From: Lysobacteraceae bacterium
Lineage (GTDB): Bacteria; Pseudomonadota; Gammaproteobacteria; Xanthomonadales; Xanthomonadaceae
Assembly (NCBI GenBank): GCA_003449515.1
Contig: DMHI01000119.1
Coordinates: 3,835-12,307, forward strand
Direction: 5' to 3'
DNA: 8,473 bases
In this document: positions 1 through 6,805 of the stretch, piece by piece
How the letters are laid out: every line of letters begins with the position of its first letter
How positions within the stretch are numbered: the stretch's first letter is position 1
Program-made: the position numbers and the translations under genes
Notes under the pieces: generated by a model
Seen by the model: only the letters and a program-made list of their open reading frames with translations
What the model was told of the DNA's origin: nothing
Databases searched by the model: none

Positions 1-420
1 CGGGATCAGGTCGTCGCCGCGGAACAGCGCCCAGTCGCGGGTCATGCGGGCGTCGAAGCCGCCGCCGCGGCGCTCGTTGTCGACCCTGAAACGCCAGTGC
101 AAGGTGGACGCGCGGCGCGCATCCGGCACCCAGACGTGGCGCTCGCCCTCGCGCGTGAGCCTGCCGCCCGCAGCACGCACCTGCGAATGCCGTGCCGGAT
201 CGAAGCCGATCAGCAGGCGCGTGGCGCGGCCGGTGTCCGGCGTGTGCGTCATCGACACCTCGGCGTAGCCCAGCTCGGGCTTGAAGGCCACGCGGTAGTC
301 GATGTCGTAGCCGGTGCGCGGCGTGGCCTGCACGGCCAGCGCGAGCGCCTGCAGCAGCAGGCCCAGCAGCAGGAGCGCCGGGAGGCGCGTCAGGGCGTGG
401 CGGAACATCGGGGAGCGCAT
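1..420 (-). CDS. Secreted protein with M61-peptidase-like N-terminal region, 3' part cut by window edge
   Basis: The reading frame is open from an ATG at 420 to the left edge, giving 140 codons with no stop. It starts with a classic signal peptide: MRSPMFRHALTR, a Leu/Ala-rich hydrophobic core, then a cleavage site near Val-Gln-Ala (about residue 32). The mature part begins GYDIDYRVAF and reads as a beta-rich domain, ending in the window with RDWALFRGDDLIP. That 'W-x-LFRG(D/E)D' stretch resembles the N-terminal domain of M61 (glycyl-aminopeptidase-like) proteins and related uncharacterised secreted proteins of Xanthomonadales. This is family recall, not a search result. The zinc-binding HExxH would lie beyond the window, so peptidase activity cannot be judged. 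The 408 ATG is an alternative start; neither start has a strong Shine-Dalgarno. The gene follows the esterase-like gene after 61 bp in the same direction, so it may be the last member of that operon. The export call is firm; the family call is tentative. Confidence 0.6.
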   Translation of the reverse strand, partial: MRSPMFRHALTRLPALLLLGLLLQALALAVQATPRTGYDIDYRVAFKPELGYAEVSMTHTPDTGRATRLLIGFDPARHSQVRAAGGRLTREGERHVWVPDARRASTLHWRFRVDNERRGGGFDARMTRDWALFRGDDLIP

Positions 421-431
421 TGGCAGTCGGC

Positions 432-453
432 TCGCGGCACGGAAAAGCCGCGA
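432..453 (-). other. Small inverted repeat just upstream of the M61-like gene
   Basis: Seven-base arms (TCGCGGC and GCCGCGA) flank an 8-nt loop in the 61-bp gap between the esterase-like gene and the next start codon. The minus-strand RNA could fold into a GC-rich stem whose base ends 12 nt before the ATG at 420. No T-run follows it, so it is a poor intrinsic terminator. It could affect translation initiation of the next gene, or it could be chance in GC-rich DNA. No convincing promoter is visible in the gap; CATACT at 456-461 is only a 4/6 match to the -10 box and lacks a well-spaced -35. Confidence 0.25.
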
Positions 454-481
454 CAGTATGCCGGCTCGAACGCCGCGGTCG

Positions 482-1708
482 TCACCACAGGGGAGTGTCG
501 AGGCGGACGCGCAGCACTTCGGTGGCGTCCGACTCGGGCCGGCGACCGCCGCCATACGGGAAGTTGTTGTCGTTGGCCACGAGCAGGGTGCGGCGGTCGA
601 GCACCAGCAGGCTCTCGACGGTGTTGAACGGGAAATCGAAGCGGGTGCGGCCGTCGCCGTCGAGATCGTGCGGATCGGCGATGTCCATCAGGTCGACCAG
701 CAGGGTCTTGCCCGCGGTGGCCCCGGCGGCACGGCCGGCGAGCTCGACGAGGTACAATCGCTTGAACGGCTCCAGCGGTGTCGTCGCCGTGCCGCTGTTG
801 CGCTCGATGACGATGAAGCGCAGGCCATCGAGGGCGACGAGATCGCCGATCGCCGTGCCTTGCGGCGACAGCGGGTACATCCAGTGGCGGCCGGTCCAGT
901 CCTCGCGCGCTGGATCGAATTCACTGATGCGCAGCAGGCCCGGCGGGTCGCCGGCCACCGGCTGCTCGAGCATGGCGAACAAGCGGCTGCCGTCGGGCGC
1001 GATCGCGAGGCCCTCGAAGCCGCCCGACGCCGGCAGGTTGGCCTCGGCGCGACCGCCGAGCACCTCGGGATGGGTGGGCGCGCGCACTCCGGGCAGCGCG
1101 ATCGGCGTGCGCAGCAGACGGCCGCGCGCGTCGGTCTTCAGCAGGAACGGCCCGAACTCGTCGCCCAGCCACAGGCTGCCGTCGCCCGCGCGAACGATCG
1201 ACTCCGGGTCGAAATCGGCCCCGGTCAACGCGCGCCCGCGGTCGTTCACCCGGCCGCCCGTCGGCGGTGCCTCGTCGAAGGTGATGCGCGTGCGCGCGTC
1301 GAAGGCCTCGCGCGGCCGGCCGCTGTCGCGGTCCGCCGGCAGCACGCGCCCCGCACCACCGCGCCGCGTGCGCCAGTCGATCGCCACGGTGTAGCGGCGC
1401 AGCAGCGCATCGGCGGAATTGGCGCGGGCACCGAAGCCGTTGTCGACCAGGAAGTGGAAGGTGTCCGGCCGCGGCCCGGCGAGCACCCCGGAAAAGCCCT
1501 GCACCGGCTGGCGATCGATGTAGGGCGGCAGGTTCGTGCCCCAGGGGTTCGGCGCGGCGGCGCGCCCCGAGGTCGGGCCGTCGGCGAACGTGGCGGCGGG
1601 CAGCGTCGCCCAGCCGGTCAGGGTCTGCGCGGCCAGCACGCCACTGCCCAGCAGCAGCGCGCCGAGCACTGCGACGCGCACCCCGGCGTGGCGGCCCGCG
1701 CGGCTCAT
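482..1708 (-). CDS. Secreted esterase-like activity of phytase family protein
   Basis: This 408-residue protein belongs to the 'esterase-like activity of phytase' family (Pfam PF13449 as I recall). Members are exported proteins predicted to form beta-propellers, and some have been linked to phosphoester or ester hydrolysis. The substrate here is unknown. A signal peptide is clear: MSRAGRHAGVR, a hydrophobic stretch at 11-25, and cleavage near Leu-Ala-Ala (about 25-27). Family landmarks run in order: GFSGV (71-75), LVDNGFGARANSADALLRRY (87-106), FDPESI with LWLGDEFGPFLL (166-190), GGFEGLAI (229-236), FIVIERNSG (298-306), and DLDGDGRTRFDFPFNTVESL (348-367) with ANDNNFPY (378-385). The acidic DLDGDG stretch could bind Ca2+. 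The frame is open further upstream, but the ATG at 1708 is chosen because the signal peptide follows directly and the codon overlaps the preceding stop as ATGA. No Shine-Dalgarno precedes it, so translation probably depends on ribosomes finishing the methyltransferase gene. Confidence 0.9.
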   Translation of the reverse strand: MSRAGRHAGVRVAVLGALLLGSGVLAAQTLTGWATLPAATFADGPTSGRAAAPNPWGTNLPPYIDRQPVQGFSGVLAGPRPDTFHFLVDNGFGARANSADALLRRYTVAIDWRTRRGGAGRVLPADRDSGRPREAFDARTRITFDEAPPTGGRVNDRGRALTGADFDPESIVRAGDGSLWLGDEFGPFLLKTDARGRLLRTPIALPGVRAPTHPEVLGGRAEANLPASGGFEGLAIAPDGSRLFAMLEQPVAGDPPGLLRISEFDPAREDWTGRHWMYPLSPQGTAIGDLVALDGLRFIVIERNSGTATTPLEPFKRLYLVELAGRAAGATAGKTLLVDLMDIADPHDLDGDGRTRFDFPFNTVESLLVLDRRTLLVANDNNFPYGGGRRPESDATEVLRVRLDTPLW

Positions 1709-2460
1709 GTCGGCGCCCGTTGGCGGCACCACTCGGCGAGCAGCACCGCGGTGGCCGCGGCCACGTTCAGGCTCTCGACCCGGCCGCTGCCGGGGATCCC
1801 GACGCGACGCGCGCAGGCGGCGGCGAGCTCGAGGTCGAGGCCCTCGCCTTCCGCGCCCAGCACCCACACGCAGCGTTCGGGCAACGGACGCGCATACACG
1901 TCGTCGCCGCCCCGCACGACCGTGGCGAGCAGTTCGAACCCGAGGCCGCGAAGCTGCTGCACGGCGTTGTCGCTGCGACCCAGGCGCACGATCGGCACCG
2001 CCTCGGCAGCGCCCTCGGCGACGCGCATCGCCGCACCCGAGAGCGCCAGCGGCAGGGCTTTCGGCAGCAGCACCGCCGCGACACCGAAGTGCGCGGCCGA
2101 ACGCAGGATGGCGCCGAAGTTGTGCGGATTGCCAAGCCCATCGAGCCACAGCAGTTGGCTCGGCCCAGCGGGAAGATCGCGCAGGAAGCCGGACAAGGAC
2201 AACTCGTCGGGGCGACGCACCGCCATCACCACGCCCTCGTGGTGCTGGGTGCCGGCGATGCGTTCGAGTTCATCGGCCTCGACCACGGTGTAGCCGCGGC
2301 GGTTCGCCACGCAGTAGGCCAGCAGCTCGCGCAGCTCGCCCATCCGCGCGGCCAGCAGCCAGAGCTTGCGCAGGTCGCCGGGCCGCGCCGCAAAGGCCGC
2401 ACGCACGGCGTTCAGACCGAACAGGCGCAGTTCGTCGTCGTTGCGCCCGGCCCGGATCAC
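1705..2460 (-). CDS. yfiF: YfiF-like SpoU/TrmH-family RNA 2'-O-methyltransferase
   Basis: This 251-residue cytoplasmic enzyme of the SPOUT superfamily is predicted to move a methyl group from S-adenosylmethionine to a ribose 2'-OH in tRNA or rRNA. An N-terminal substrate-binding domain (LFGLNAVRAAFAARP at 13-27, GTQHHEGVVMAV at 70-81) precedes the trefoil-knot catalytic domain. The three SpoU motifs are present: NPHNFGAILRSAAHFGV (111-127, with N114 and R120), VLGAEGEGL (200-208), and IPGSGRVESLNV (222-233). The order and wording of motifs, including SGAAMRVAEGAAE and the C-terminal VLLAEWCRQ, recall E. coli YfiF more than RlmB or TrmH. YfiF's target was, to my knowledge, not settled, so no site is claimed. 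This protein lacks YfiF's extra N-terminal extension. The start is GTG at 2460, overlapping the permease stop as GTGA, with GAGG seven bases upstream. Overlaps at both ends suggest coupling to the efflux pump and to the esterase-like gene. Confidence 0.9.
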   Translation of the reverse strand: MIRAGRNDDELRLFGLNAVRAAFAARPGDLRKLWLLAARMGELRELLAYCVANRRGYTVVEADELERIAGTQHHEGVVMAVRRPDELSLSGFLRDLPAGPSQLLWLDGLGNPHNFGAILRSAAHFGVAAVLLPKALPLALSGAAMRVAEGAAEAVPIVRLGRSDNAVQQLRGLGFELLATVVRGGDDVYARPLPERCVWVLGAEGEGLDLELAAACARRVGIPGSGRVESLNVAAATAVLLAEWCRQRAPT

Positions 2461-5400
2461 GCCCGCGCCTCGCCGTCGGCGTGGATTTCCTCGAGGCGAT
2501 CAAGCTCGCGGCCACGCGCTTCCGGTGCCGTGGTGTAGGGCGCCACCCGCTGATAGAGCGCGGGAATCACGTACAGCGTAAGGAAGGTCGACAGCGCCAC
2601 GCCGAAAACGATCACGATGCCGATGGCATTGCGCGAGGCCGAGCCGGCGCCATCGCCGAACATCAACGGCAGCGCGCCGGCGACGGTGGCGATCGAGGTC
2701 ATCAGGATGGGACGCAGGCGGATGGCCGACGCCTCGATGATCGCCTCGCGCACGTTGCGACCCTCGTCGCGCAACTGGTTGGCGAACTCGACGATCAGGA
2801 TGCCGTTCTTCGCGGCGAGGCCGATCAGCACGATCAGGCCGATCTGGCTGAAGAGATTGAGGCTGGCTCCCGGCCCCCACCAGCCGATCGCCGCGAGCAG
2901 GCCCATCGACCACAGGCCGAACAGGGCACCGAGCACCGCCAGCGGCACGGTGAGCATGATCACGAACGGATGCGCGAAGCTCTCGAACTGCGCGGCCAGT
3001 ACGAGGTAGACGATCAGCAGCGCCATCGCGAACGCGAAGAGGATGCCGGCCGCGCTCTGCTGCTGCTCGCGCGCCTCGCCCTTCCAGCCCAACTGCGCCT
3101 GCGGTGGCAGCACACGCTCGGCGGCGGCTTCAACCCAGGCGGTGGCCTCGCCCAGCGTGTAGCCGGGGGCCAGCGAGGCCGAAATGGTGATGGCGCGCAA
3201 CCGGTTGAAGCGGTTCAGGCTGCCGGGCTCGGCCAGCTCGCGCAGCGTCACCAGCGAGGCCATCGGGATCAACTGGCCGCCGGCGGCACGCACGAACAGG
3301 CCTTCGAGATCCTGCGGGGTGGCGCGATCCTCGGGCTCGGCCTGCACGATCACGTCGTACTCCTCGCCGCCGTCGACGAAGGTGCCGACGACGCGCGATC
3401 CCATCATGGTTTCCAGCGTGCGACCGATGTCCTGCAACGAGACCCCCAGCGCCGCGGCGCGCTCGCGGTTGACGTCGATGCGCAGTTGCGGCCGCGTTTC
3501 CCGGTAGTCGGAATCGGTGCCGAAGATGCTGGGGTTCGACTCCATCTCCTGCATCAGCGCATCGCGCCACAGCGCCAGCTCGGCGAAATCGGGTCCGCCC
3601 AGCACCACCTGGAACTGCTGTCCGCCGCGCGAGCGCGTGAGGCCCGAGCGCGCGATCGGGCGCGAGACCACGCCGGGCACGGCGGCAAGTTCCGCGCGGA
3701 CCTTGTTCACCACGTCGTTGGTGGACACCTCGCGCTCGTCCCAGGGCCGCATCAGCACGATGGCGTTGCCGGTGTGCATGTCCTGCTGGCCGCCACCGAA
3801 ACCGCCCGGCACGCGGGCGATCACCCGGTGGATCGCGCCGTTCTCGCCGGCATTCTCCAGCAGGATGGATTCCACCTGCGCCATCTGCCGCACCGTGTAG
3901 TCGAAGCCCGCACCCTCGGGCCCGGCCACCGACACGAAGAACGAGCCGCGATCCTCCGGCGGCGCCAGTTCGGCCGGGACGATGCGGAACAGCAGCACGC
4001 TGAGCCCCACCGCCGCCAGCACGATACTGCCGAACACCGCCGTCCGGTCGACATGGCGCTCGAGCGAGCGCCGGTAGGCCGCCGTGAGTCCGCTCAGCAG
4101 GCGATGCGACCGCGCGGCGAATCCGCTGCCCGCCGGCTTGTGCGGTTCGAGCAGCAGCGAACACATCATCGGCGTGAGCGTGAGGGCGACGAAGGCCGAG
4201 ATGGCGATGGCACCGGCCAGCGCCACCGCCAGCTCGCGGAACAGGCGGCCATTGTTGCCCTCGAGGAAGGCCACCGGCACGAACACGGCGATCAGCACGG
4301 CGGTGGTGGCGATCACCGCGAACGCCACCTGTCGCGTGCCCCGACGCGCGGCCACCAGCCTGGGCTCGCCGAGATCGATGCGGCGCTGGCAGTTCTCCAG
4401 CACCACGATGGCATCGTCGACCACGAGGCCGATCGACAGCACGATCGCCAGCAGGGTGAGCAGGTTGATCGAGTACCCGAACGCCCAGAGCGCGATGAAG
4501 GCCGCGGTGAGGCACACCGGCAGCGTCACCGCCGGCACCAGTGCCGCGCGCGCGCTGCCGAGGAACACCCAGATCACCAGCAGCACCAGCACGAGCGCCT
4601 CGCCGAGCGTCTTCCAGACCTGCCAGACGGCGACATCGATGAACTCGGTGGAATCGAAGCCGACACCGATCTCGACATCGGCCGGCAGCGTGCCGCGGAT
4701 CAGTTCCAGCTCGGCGCGCACCGCACGCGCCACGTCGATCGAGTTGGCGGTGGAGGTCTTGATGATCTGGACGCCGACCTGGGTCTCGCCGTTGCCGCGG
4801 AACCAGGCACGGCGCTCGGCGGCCTCCCGCGCGACCCGCGCCACGTCGCCAAGGCGCACCGGACGGCCGTCGCGGCCACTGGCCAGCACCAGCGCCGAGA
4901 ACTGCTCGGGGGTTTCGTAGGCACGCGAGACACGCAGCACGAAGTCGCGCGTGGTCGACTCCAGTTGCCCCGCCGGCAGTTCGACGTTCTCGCGGCGCAG
5001 CGCGCCCTCGACGTCGTTCACCGTGAGTCCGCGCGCCGCCAGGGCATCGCGGTCGAGCCAGATGCGCATCGCGTAACGCTGTCCGCCACCAAGCCGCGCG
5101 CTGGCCACGCCGGGAATACTCGAGAGCCGGTCGAGGATGAAGCGTTCGGCGTAGTCGGTCAGCGCCAGGATTTCGCGCTGCGGCGAGGCGATGAACAGGA
5201 ACATGATCGGCTCGGCGTCGGCCGAGACCTTGGCCACCTGCGGCGCGTCGGCTTCCTCCGGCAGGCGATCGACCACCCGGCCCACCGCATCGCGGATGTC
5301 GTTGGCCGCCGATTCGATGTCGCGCTCGATGGTGAACTCAAGGCTGATATCGGCCCGGCCGTTGCGCGACGAGCTCTCGATCAGATCGACGCCCTCGATT

Positions 5401-5618
5401 CCGGCGACCGCGTCCTCGATCACCTGGGTGATCCGGCTCTCGACCACCGCTGCCGAAGCGCCGGGATAGTCGACCCGCACCGACACCACCGGCGGATCGA
5501 TGTCGGGCAGCTCGCGCAGGGTGAGCTGCGAGAACGCGATCAGGCCGATGACGATCAGCAGCAGGCTCATCACCGTCGCCAGCACCGGGCGACGGATCGA
5601 GAGGTCGGAGAGCACCAT
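2457..5618 (-). CDS. HAE1-type RND efflux permease (AcrB/MexB-like inner-membrane pump)
   Basis: This 1053-residue inner-membrane proton antiporter is the expected full length for the HAE1 family, whose trimers export drugs, detergents, dyes or metabolites. The start reads MVLSDLSIRRPVLATVMSLL, the usual cytoplasmic helix plus first membrane segment. A periplasmic porter domain (about 32-335) follows, then a membrane block (about 336-490), a second porter and docking half (about 550-850), and a final membrane block (about 855-1025). The proton-relay residues match AcrB: D401 and D402 in GLVVDDAIVVLEN, K937 in IGLAAKNGILIVEFA, and R967 and T974 in RLRPILMTS, so it should be active. The hydrophilic tail from about 1026 is unremarkable. 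The ATG at 5618 follows the adaptor stop by 11 bp with AGGAG seven bases upstream; the 3' end overlaps the methyltransferase start by 4 bp. The substrate cannot be read from sequence. No frameshift or damage is visible. Confidence 0.97.
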   Translation of the reverse strand: MVLSDLSIRRPVLATVMSLLLIVIGLIAFSQLTLRELPDIDPPVVSVRVDYPGASAAVVESRITQVIEDAVAGIEGVDLIESSSRNGRADISLEFTIERDIESAANDIRDAVGRVVDRLPEEADAPQVAKVSADAEPIMFLFIASPQREILALTDYAERFILDRLSSIPGVASARLGGGQRYAMRIWLDRDALAARGLTVNDVEGALRRENVELPAGQLESTTRDFVLRVSRAYETPEQFSALVLASGRDGRPVRLGDVARVAREAAERRAWFRGNGETQVGVQIIKTSTANSIDVARAVRAELELIRGTLPADVEIGVGFDSTEFIDVAVWQVWKTLGEALVLVLLVIWVFLGSARAALVPAVTLPVCLTAAFIALWAFGYSINLLTLLAIVLSIGLVVDDAIVVLENCQRRIDLGEPRLVAARRGTRQVAFAVIATTAVLIAVFVPVAFLEGNNGRLFRELAVALAGAIAISAFVALTLTPMMCSLLLEPHKPAGSGFAARSHRLLSGLTAAYRRSLERHVDRTAVFGSIVLAAVGLSVLLFRIVPAELAPPEDRGSFFVSVAGPEGAGFDYTVRQMAQVESILLENAGENGAIHRVIARVPGGFGGGQQDMHTGNAIVLMRPWDEREVSTNDVVNKVRAELAAVPGVVSRPIARSGLTRSRGGQQFQVVLGGPDFAELALWRDALMQEMESNPSIFGTDSDYRETRPQLRIDVNRERAAALGVSLQDIGRTLETMMGSRVVGTFVDGGEEYDVIVQAEPEDRATPQDLEGLFVRAAGGQLIPMASLVTLRELAEPGSLNRFNRLRAITISASLAPGYTLGEATAWVEAAAERVLPPQAQLGWKGEAREQQQSAAGILFAFAMALLIVYLVLAAQFESFAHPFVIMLTVPLAVLGALFGLWSMGLLAAIGWWGPGASLNLFSQIGLIVLIGLAAKNGILIVEFANQLRDEGRNVREAIIEASAIRLRPILMTSIATVAGALPLMFGDGAGSASRNAIGIVIVFGVALSTFLTLYVIPALYQRVAPYTTAPEARGRELDRLEEIHADGEARA
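2468..2471 (-). promoter_or_regulatory. Shine-Dalgarno GAGG for the GTG start of yfiF
   Basis: GAGG on the minus strand lies seven bases before the GTG at 2460, inside the last codons of the RND permease gene. It supports the GTG start, which would otherwise be chosen only from the 4-bp stop/start overlap. Homology to YfiF-type proteins begins about ten residues after this start, so nothing upstream is needed. Confidence 0.55.
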
Positions 5619-5625
5619 GGTCGCG

Positions 5626-5630
5626 CTCCT
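5626..5630 (-). promoter_or_regulatory. Shine-Dalgarno AGGAG for the RND permease
   Basis: AGGAG sits seven bases before the ATG at 5618, and its first A is the last base of the adaptor's TGA stop. The signal is strong and well spaced. It fixes the permease start and implies efficient re-initiation after the adaptor, consistent with balanced production of pump parts. Confidence 0.75.
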
Positions 5631-6715
5631 CAGCCGCGGGGCGCGGCGGGAAGGGCCGCATCGTCGGCGCCCGACGCGGCGTTGGCGGGCGCTTCGGCCT
5701 CGACCACCGCGAGGCCCGGACGCAGCTTCACCGCACCGTCGACGACGATGCGCTCACCCTCGGCGAGGCCTTCAAGCACTTCCACCCGGCCCGCCTCGCG
5801 CGCGCCAAGGCGGACCGGGGCCATCTGCGCCCGGCCATCGGCATCGACACGGAACACGAAGCTCTGGGTGCCGCTCTGCTGCACGGCGATTTCCGGCAGC
5901 ACCAGCGCCTGGCGCGCGGGCTGCAGCACCGAGAGCGAGAGCAGCATGCCCGGCAGCAGGCGGCCATCGGGGTTTTCAACCGCCGCGCGCACAGTGACGG
6001 AGCGGGTGGCCACGTCGACGCGGGTATCGACGCTGATGACGCTGCCGCGGAAGGCCTCACCAGGCCAGGCATCGCTCCGGGCCTCGACCCGTTGCCCGGC
6101 GGCGATCCGGCGCAACTGCACTTCGGGGATGGCGAAGTCGACTTCCATCGTGTCGACCGCATCGAGCGTGGTGATCGGGGTGCCGGGCTGCAGCAATTGC
6201 CCCGGCGAGACTTCACGCAACCCGAGCACACCGGCGAACGGCGCGACGATCACGCGGTCGGCCACTCGCGCGGCGGCCTGCTGCACGGCCGCCTGGGCGG
6301 CATCGCGGACGGCACGCTGGGCGTCGAGCTGACTGGTGGAGATGAGCTGGCGATCGGCCAGTTCGCGCTGGCGATCGAACTGGCGCTGCGCCTCGCGCGC
6401 GGCCGTGCGCGCGGCGTCGAGGTCGGCCACGTCGCCACCCACGTCGAGATCGACCAGCACCTGCCCGGCTTCGACACGCTGGCCGCTCTCGAAGCGGACG
6501 CGCTCGACACGCTCGGTGAGCTTCGAGGTGATCGCGATCGACTCGCGCGCACGCGCGGTGCCGATCGCTCCGGTGCGGTCGATCCATGGCTGCAGCGCCA
6601 CCGGCTGGGTGGTGACCACCGCTGGCGGCGCGCCCGGCCCGCCGGGGCTCGCACCGCCGCCGCAGGCAGCGAGGACCAGTGCCAGGGCGGGAACAAGCGC
6701 GAATCGGAGCATCAT
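5630..6715 (-). CDS. RND efflux periplasmic adaptor subunit (membrane fusion lipoprotein)
   Basis: This 361-residue adaptor bridges the RND permease and an outer-membrane channel. The N-terminus is a lipoprotein signal, MMLRFALVPALALVLAAC, with lipobox L15-A-A-C18, so the mature protein should be lipid-anchored in the periplasm. The domain order is typical: the first lipoyl half (about 42-75, VRFESGQRVEAGQVLVDLD), a short alpha-helical hairpin rich in Ala, Arg and Gln (about 78-130), the second lipoyl half (APFAGVLGLREVSPGQLLQPG), the beta-barrel (MEVDFAIPEVQL onward), and a membrane-proximal domain ending near DGAVKLRPGLAVV. The last 20 residues are an Ala-rich tail. The frame is open further upstream, but ATG at 6715 is chosen because AAGGA lies seven bases before it and the lipoprotein signal follows at once. 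The ATG at 6712 is a weaker alternative. It heads the four-gene cluster. No convincing sigma70-type promoter appears in the 90 bp upstream, which instead hold a large palindrome. Confidence 0.95.
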   Translation of the reverse strand: MMLRFALVPALALVLAACGGGASPGGPGAPPAVVTTQPVALQPWIDRTGAIGTARARESIAITSKLTERVERVRFESGQRVEAGQVLVDLDVGGDVADLDAARTAAREAQRQFDRQRELADRQLISTSQLDAQRAVRDAAQAAVQQAAARVADRVIVAPFAGVLGLREVSPGQLLQPGTPITTLDAVDTMEVDFAIPEVQLRRIAAGQRVEARSDAWPGEAFRGSVISVDTRVDVATRSVTVRAAVENPDGRLLPGMLLSLSVLQPARQALVLPEIAVQQSGTQSFVFRVDADGRAQMAPVRLGAREAGRVEVLEGLAEGERIVVDGAVKLRPGLAVVEAEAPANAASGADDAALPAAPRG

Positions 6716-6722
6716 CAAAGAG

Positions 6723-6727
6723 TCCTT
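6723..6727 (-). promoter_or_regulatory. Shine-Dalgarno AAGGA for the RND adaptor
   Basis: AAGGA lies seven bases before the first ATG of an ATG-ATG pair (6715 and 6712). Its spacing favours 6715 and argues against the longer open frame that would start near 6775, which would put about 20 unrelated residues ahead of the lipoprotein signal. Confidence 0.75.
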
Positions 6728-6748
6728 GCAAGCGGGCCCGTGGAAGCA

Positions 6749-6774
6749 TGACGCCGGCCCGCGGGCCGGCGTCA
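6749..6774 (-). terminator. Perfect 26-nt palindrome between fba and the efflux operon; likely terminator or attenuator
   Basis: The half-site TGACGCCGGCCCG is followed immediately by its exact reverse complement. In RNA this would fold into an 11-bp, almost all-GC stem with a CGCG tetraloop. It sits 31 bp after the fba stop and 33 bp before the adaptor ATG. No T-run follows on the minus strand, so it is not a textbook intrinsic terminator, though a very stable stem could still cause pausing, partial termination or protection of the fba mRNA 3' end. An exact symmetric DNA site could also be bound by a dimeric repressor of the pump operon; no such regulator is encoded here. A shorter palindrome, CGGGCCCG, lies at 6733-6740. 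Confidence 0.5.
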
Positions 6775-6805
6775 CAGGCCGAAAGTCATGCCTCGCGCGG
6801 CGCGC

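Noticed and set aside
482..2149. A longer start for the esterase-like gene, adding 147 residues
   Set aside because: The extra part is an Arg/Gly/Ala-rich shadow of the methyltransferase gene. The ATG at 1708 gives an immediate signal peptide and an ATGA overlap.
314..2293. A 659-codon plus-strand open frame
   Set aside because: It is antisense to the esterase-like and methyltransferase genes, Arg/Ala-rich, and without recognisable motifs. The minus-strand genes have family motifs, a signal peptide and operon-type junctions.
3130..4515. A 461-codon minus-strand frame inside the permease gene, which could suggest a frameshifted fragment
   Set aside because: The permease frame is continuous over 1053 residues with every conserved motif in place. 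The overlapping frame is Arg/His/Gly-rich noise.
1536..6332. A 1598-codon open frame on the plus strand, antisense to the esterase, methyltransferase, permease and adaptor genes
   Set aside because: Within the permease it is exactly codon-aligned with the sense gene, so a stop would need a sense TTA, CTA or TCA codon, all rare in GC-rich DNA. The translation is a His/Arg/Gln/Asp-rich mixture with no recognisable domain, while the minus strand holds well-conserved proteins. It is a shadow.
5630..6775. A longer start for the RND adaptor, adding 20 residues
   Set aside because: The extension reads through the palindrome and would bury the lipoprotein signal. AAGGA is correctly spaced for the ATG at 6715.
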